From the NCBI RefSeq assembly GCF_002797685.1, contig NZ_PGFH01000001.1, forward strand, positions 186,001 to 250,000: 64,000 nt of DNA, written 5' to 3'. Below, piece by piece: positions 61,222-64,000 of this stretch. Positions within the stretch are counted from its first letter, which is position 1, and every line of letters starts with the position of its first letter. The DNA comes from Salinibacterium amurskyense (GTDB lineage: Bacteria > Actinomycetota > Actinomycetes > Actinomycetales > Microbacteriaceae). The notes beneath the pieces are model-generated. The model did no database searches. It saw only the letters and a program-made list of their open reading frames with translations, and was not told where the DNA came from. The position numbers were made by a program, and so were the translations under genes.

Positions 61222-62171
61222 TGGCAGCACCAAAACGAACTGGTTTGGGTCGGGGAATTGGCGCGCTGATTCCCTCCGCGGATGAGAACCAAGAGCGTCC
61301 TGTCGACGTATTCTTTCCCGGCGGCGAGATCGCTCCCGAGCGGCTGCGCTCCGTTCCGGGTGCGCGCCTCGCGAGCCTGTCCCCTCTCGACATCGTTCCC
61401 AACTCGCGTCAACCGCGTAGTGAGTTCCGTCAGGAAGAGCTAGAGGAACTGATTGTTTCCATCCGCGAGATCGGTGTTCTTCAGCCGATCGTGGTTCGCC
61501 CTCTTGTCGGTGCGGTCGAAGGTGGGCCGCAGTATGAACTGATCATGGGTGAACGTCGCCTTCGCGCGACCAAGCACCTCGGGCTTGCAAGCATTCCGGC
61601 TGTCATCAAGAGCACTGCTGATGAAGACATGCTTCGCGACGCTCTTCTCGAGAACCTCCACCGCGCTAACCTGAATCCTTTGGAAGAAGCATCCGCCTAC
61701 CAGCAGCTTCTCGCCGATTTTGGGATCACCCAGGAACAGCTTGCGGAGCGAATTGGCCGTTCTCGCCCGCAAATTACGAACACAATGCGTCTTTTGCGCC
61801 TTCCAGAAAGCGTTCAGCGCCGAGTAGCGGCTGGAGTTCTCACCGCAGGACACGCTCGAGCGCTCCTATCGCTTCCTGACAGCGCCGGAATGGAGCGTTT
61901 GGCGGAGAAAATCGTCAATGAAGAGCTCTCCGTGCGCGCAGCCGAAGCCGCGGCAGGATCGCTTTCAACCAAGCCCCCTCGCGCTAAGCCGTCACGCGGC
62001 AAGAAGCAGGGCCATCTCGATGAGATTGCTGAGCGCTTAGGCGACCGACTGAACACCCGGGTGAAAGTAACCCTCGGAGCCAGTAAGGGCCAAGTCGTCA
62101 TCGACTTCGCTACCGTGGCTGACCTCAACCGCATCCTCGAAGAACTGGGCGACACGGGCTTCAGCTCCTAG
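61221..62171 (+). CDS. parB: Chromosome-partitioning protein ParB
   Basis: 316 residues. N-terminal ParA-interacting GLGRGIGALIP, the CTP-binding core with SPLDIVPNSRQPRSEF, LQPIVVRP and GERRLRATKHLGL, then the helix-turn-helix GITQEQLAERIGRSRPQITNTMRLLRLP that reads parS, and a C-terminal dimerisation domain. A CTPase clamp that spreads from parS. Four parS sites lie within about 3.3 kb. Confidence 0.96.
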   Translation: MAAPKRTGLGRGIGALIPSADENQERPVDVFFPGGEIAPERLRSVPGARLASLSPLDIVPNSRQPRSEFRQEELEELIVSIREIGVLQPIVVRPLVGAVEGGPQYELIMGERRLRATKHLGLASIPAVIKSTADEDMLRDALLENLHRANLNPLEEASAYQQLLADFGITQEQLAERIGRSRPQITNTMRLLRLPESVQRRVAAGVLTAGHARALLSLPDSAGMERLAEKIVNEELSVRAAEAAAGSLSTKPPRAKPSRGKKQGHLDEIAERLGDRLNTRVKVTLGASKGQVVIDFATVADLNRILEELGDTGFSS

Positions 62172-62623
62172 AGAGCATTCAGGACCACTCCCCCGTGGGA
62201 GTGCGTTAGCTAAGTGCACTGCTGTCCAGGATGGCGGTGAGCCGTGGGGCGAGGAATGCGTGCGGTCTGCGGATTGTGATCGCAGCGAACCTTAGCGCCA
62301 GCACGAGAAACGGTGAACGCACGGCTTACGCGCGACTCAAAGCCTCGCTCCCTGTATTGGTAGATGGGTCTCGTCGTGGCAGCCACGTTGAACGCCCCGG
62401 CAATCTGTGTCGTGGGATTTCGTCGACCTGGATGTCACTGAGAGAGTCGCGGCTGACTCCCCGGGCTCAGTGGTTGGCACCGCTTGTATTTGCACAGGCG
62501 CTCGCACTGGTAGACGGCAGGCGGCAGCCGGCACTTTCACTGGCAGCTGGGAGCGACCGCTCGCGGTTGGTTGTGTGGAATGTCGAGCATGCGCCTGTCT
62601 GCAAACGAGGTTTGCATCGAGCA

Positions 62624-62639
62624 TGTTTCACGTGAAACT
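62624..62639. other. parS: parS site 3
   Basis: TGTTTCACGTGAAACT, one base off consensus, ending two bases before the heptamer array. Confidence 0.93.
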
Positions 62640-62641
62640 TC

Positions 62642-62781
62642 GCTAGTCGCTAGTCGCTAGTCGCTAGTCGCTAGTCGCTAGTCGCTAGTCGCTAGTCGCT
62701 AGTCGCTAGTCGCTAGTCGCTAGTCGCGAGACGCGAGACGCGAGACGCGAGACGCGAGACGCGAGACGCGAGACGCGAGAC
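62642..62781. repeat. Tandem heptamer array, 12 x GCTAGTC + 8 x GCGAGAC
   Basis: Twenty uninterrupted 7-bp units: 62642-62725 is GCTAGTC twelve times, 62726-62781 is GCGAGAC eight times. The two unit types differ at positions 3 and 6 and each block is homogeneous. CTAG, generally rare in bacterial genomes, occurs twelve times. It starts two bases after parS site 3. ORFs through it would give artificial 7-residue repeats, so it is taken as non-coding. Confidence 0.97.
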
Positions 62782-62831
62782 GCGGCGCACTGAAGTCGGC
62801 GCGGCCGAGTGTGCGCAGGGTGTGCACTACC

Positions 62832-62909
62832 TGTGGATAACGGGGCCTCACCCTTGCTATGTTCCACGTGAAACATGGCATCTACCGCTGTGGATAGGCC
62901 TGTGTATAA
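62832..62909. promoter_or_regulatory. DnaA-box group near parS site 4
   Basis: TGTGGATAA (62832-62840, perfect box on the minus strand), TGTGGATAG (62889-62897, one mismatch) and TGTGTATAA (62901-62909, TTATACACA form). All point the same way and surround parS site 4. About 6 kb from the dnaA gene. Confidence 0.65.
62860..62875. other. parS: parS site 4
   Basis: TGTTCCACGTGAAACA, the TGTTCC variant common in Gram-positive parS sites, otherwise full match. Lies between DnaA boxes. Confidence 0.93.
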
Positions 62910-63003
62910 CAGCGCGCTAGCATGCGGACGAGTCTTCAACGAGGAGCGCCGCTGGAAGCCAACTCTGCAATGCTGCTTGCTCCGTGGGGCTTGCTGAGGT
63001 GCT

Positions 63004-63954
63004 CTAGTTCTCCATCGCGATGTCGGCAAGGGCAGCGTAAACCCAGCCGAGATCGTGGCCTGCCGCCACCAAAGCCTGCGGCAGAATCGAAGTTTCGGTG
63101 AGGCCGGGCAGCACGTTTGCCTCGAGAAACCAGGGCGTTCCGGCGCGATCCACGATGAGGTCTACGCGCGACAAGTGACGAAGTCCGAGAGCGGAATGTG
63201 CTGCGAGTGCTGCTTCAGCGGCGCGATCCGCGTGCTCCTGCGATATACGAGCCGGGGTGTAAAAGCGTGTCTGACCAGCGTTATACCGAGCCTCGAAAGT
63301 GTAGGCCCCTTCGACCGGATCGATCTCCACGGCGGGAAGCGCGACTGGACCCATTCCGCTGTCGAGGATGCCGATAGCGATCTCGACTCCGGTAATGCGT
63401 TGTTCGATGAGAGCTACGTCGCAATAGTTGTAAGCGTTGACCATGGCGCTCGGAAGATCGGCACGGTCCGTCACGATGGAAACGCCCTGCGCTGATCCAC
63501 CCTGCGCTGGCTTCACAACCAACTCCCCCGACAATTCATCGGCAAGCTCGTCCAAGATGCTGTGAGCACCCAGTTCGCGGAAGGAATCGCGAGACAAAGC
63601 GATCGACAATGGGGTGCGAACTCCAACACGAGAGACAAGCGACTTGGCGGTGGGCTTATCCCATGCCAAACGCGCTGCGTCCGCTCGCGATCCTACGTAG
63701 GGAATGCCGATCAGGTCGAGGAGTCCGCGCAGGGCGCCGTCTTCTCCACTTGCGCCGTGGAGTGCAGGCCAGACAACGTCCGGCTTAGCCTCACGCAGGT
63801 AGGGCAGCAACGACGCATCCGGGTCTCGGAGTTCGACGATCTTGCCTTGAGCGCGGAGGCCATCAGCGACACGGCGACCGGAACGCAGCGAAACGTCCCG
63901 TTCATGCGAGATTCCGCCAGCTAGAACGAGTACGCGGGTGGGTGAATCGTTCAT
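63004..63954 (-). CDS. ddl: D-alanine--D-alanine ligase
   Basis: 316 residues. N-terminal LVLAGGISHERDVSLRSG, HGASGEDGALRGLLDLIGIPYVGS, central VKPAQGGSAQGV and late EANVLPGLTE motifs define the ATP-grasp Ddl family, which makes D-Ala-D-Ala for peptidoglycan. The start ATG follows AGGA at 5-6 bases. It converges on parB across the repeat region and may be coupled to an upstream gene at the window edge. Confidence 0.92.
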   Translation of the reverse strand: MNDSPTRVLVLAGGISHERDVSLRSGRRVADGLRAQGKIVELRDPDASLLPYLREAKPDVVWPALHGASGEDGALRGLLDLIGIPYVGSRADAARLAWDKPTAKSLVSRVGVRTPLSIALSRDSFRELGAHSILDELADELSGELVVKPAQGGSAQGVSIVTDRADLPSAMVNAYNYCDVALIEQRITGVEIAIGILDSGMGPVALPAVEIDPVEGAYTFEARYNAGQTRFYTPARISQEHADRAAEAALAAHSALGLRHLSRVDLIVDRAGTPWFLEANVLPGLTETSILPQALVAAGHDLGWVYAALADIAMEN

Positions 63955-64000
63955 GATGTTCCTAGCTGAGGTTGGCTGGAGGGTTGATCATCGATGGCGC
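63951..64000 (-). CDS. Possible C-terminus of a gene upstream of ddl (partial)
   Basis: On the minus strand one frame stays open from the window edge and stops with TGA overlapping the ddl ATG (ATGA, 63951-63954), a coupling pattern used throughout this window; it would end PSSQPQLGTS. Another frame stops at TAG 63962-63964. Too short to identify. Confidence 0.3.
   Translation of the reverse strand, partial: AIDDQPSSQPQLGTS

Larger units (their letters stand above)
62172..63003. other. 832-bp gene-free region downstream of parB (parS/DnaA-box/heptamer region)
   Basis: No ORF here has convincing coding character. It holds a hairpin CACTCCC/GGGAGTG (62187-62204) after parB without a T-run, then ~420 bases with nothing recognisable, parS site 3, the heptamer array, three DnaA-box-like sequences and parS site 4, then ~90 bases to the ddl stop. 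The concentration of segregation and initiation signals suggests a chromosomal control region; listed parts follow. Confidence 0.7.

Noticed and set aside
62231-62635. 134-residue ORF in the gene-free region after parB
   Set aside because: No domain, no ribosome site, its end runs into parS site 3; treated as non-coding, although a short unknown gene cannot be fully excluded.
62642-62781. CRISPR array
   Set aside because: Seven-base units without spacers and no cas genes; it is a simple tandem repeat.
62706-63029. Minus-strand ORF with repeated RVSRLAS units
   Set aside because: The repeat arises from the heptamer array read in triplets; it also overlaps parS 4, the DnaA boxes and the ddl end.

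Overview
The window is a chromosomal segment from an actinobacterium, most likely a member of Microbacteriaceae with moderately high GC. The evidence is the gene order around dnaA (rpmH-rnpA-yidD-yidC-jag-rsmG-parA-parB on one side; dnaN-gnd-recF-dciA-gyrB-gyrA-DUF3566-tRNA-Ile-tRNA-Ala-ppiA-crgA-trpG-pknB-pknA-pbpA-rodA-pstP-fhaB-fhaA on the other), NucS-type mismatch repair, PASTA kinases and a class E sortase. The genus cannot be fixed from sequence alone.

Layout. 1-1.9 kb: end of a proline iminopeptidase-like hydrolase, nucS and a HAD phosphatase. 1.9-5.7 kb: a small lipoprotein and an Srs-like type III polyketide operon (PKS, isoprenylcysteine-type methyltransferase, FAD oxidoreductase) behind a DoxX-like protein and an MFS transporter. 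5.7-16.8 kb: a polysaccharide-uptake and lyase operon (binding lipoprotein, two permeases, SDR, two heparinase II/III proteins, DUF624 protein) divergent from a LacI regulator, with matched inverted operator-like sites in the shared promoter region. 16.8-29.3 kb: a catabolic island with two PucR-type regulators, an aldehyde dehydrogenase, an M20 carbamoylase-like hydrolase, a YtcJ-type amidohydrolase, a zinc alcohol dehydrogenase and an RbsABC-like transporter; three of its promoter regions share a GGCAAT/TGTGCA signature. 29.3-31.3 kb: pdxY, tRNA-Leu(CAG) and an M23 peptidase.

31.4-46.3 kb is the conserved signalling and cell-wall cluster (fhaA to pknB), then trpG, a 52-residue membrane protein, sortase, crgA, a rhomboid protease, ppiA, a small membrane protein, an accessory TetR/SDR pair, and tRNA-Ala/tRNA-Ile. 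46.3-57.0 kb holds the gyrase and replication genes up to dnaA. DnaA boxes lie on both sides of dnaA. 57.3-62.2 kb holds rpmH to parB.

The most unusual stretch is the 832-bp gene-free region after parB (62172-63003). It holds a parS site abutting a 140-bp tandem heptamer array (12 GCTAGTC then 8 GCGAGAC), followed by three DnaA-box-like sequences and another parS. With the parS at the parA start codon and the parS abutting rsmG, this gives four parS sites in about 3.3 kb. The last 46 bases may carry the C-terminus of a gene upstream of ddl.
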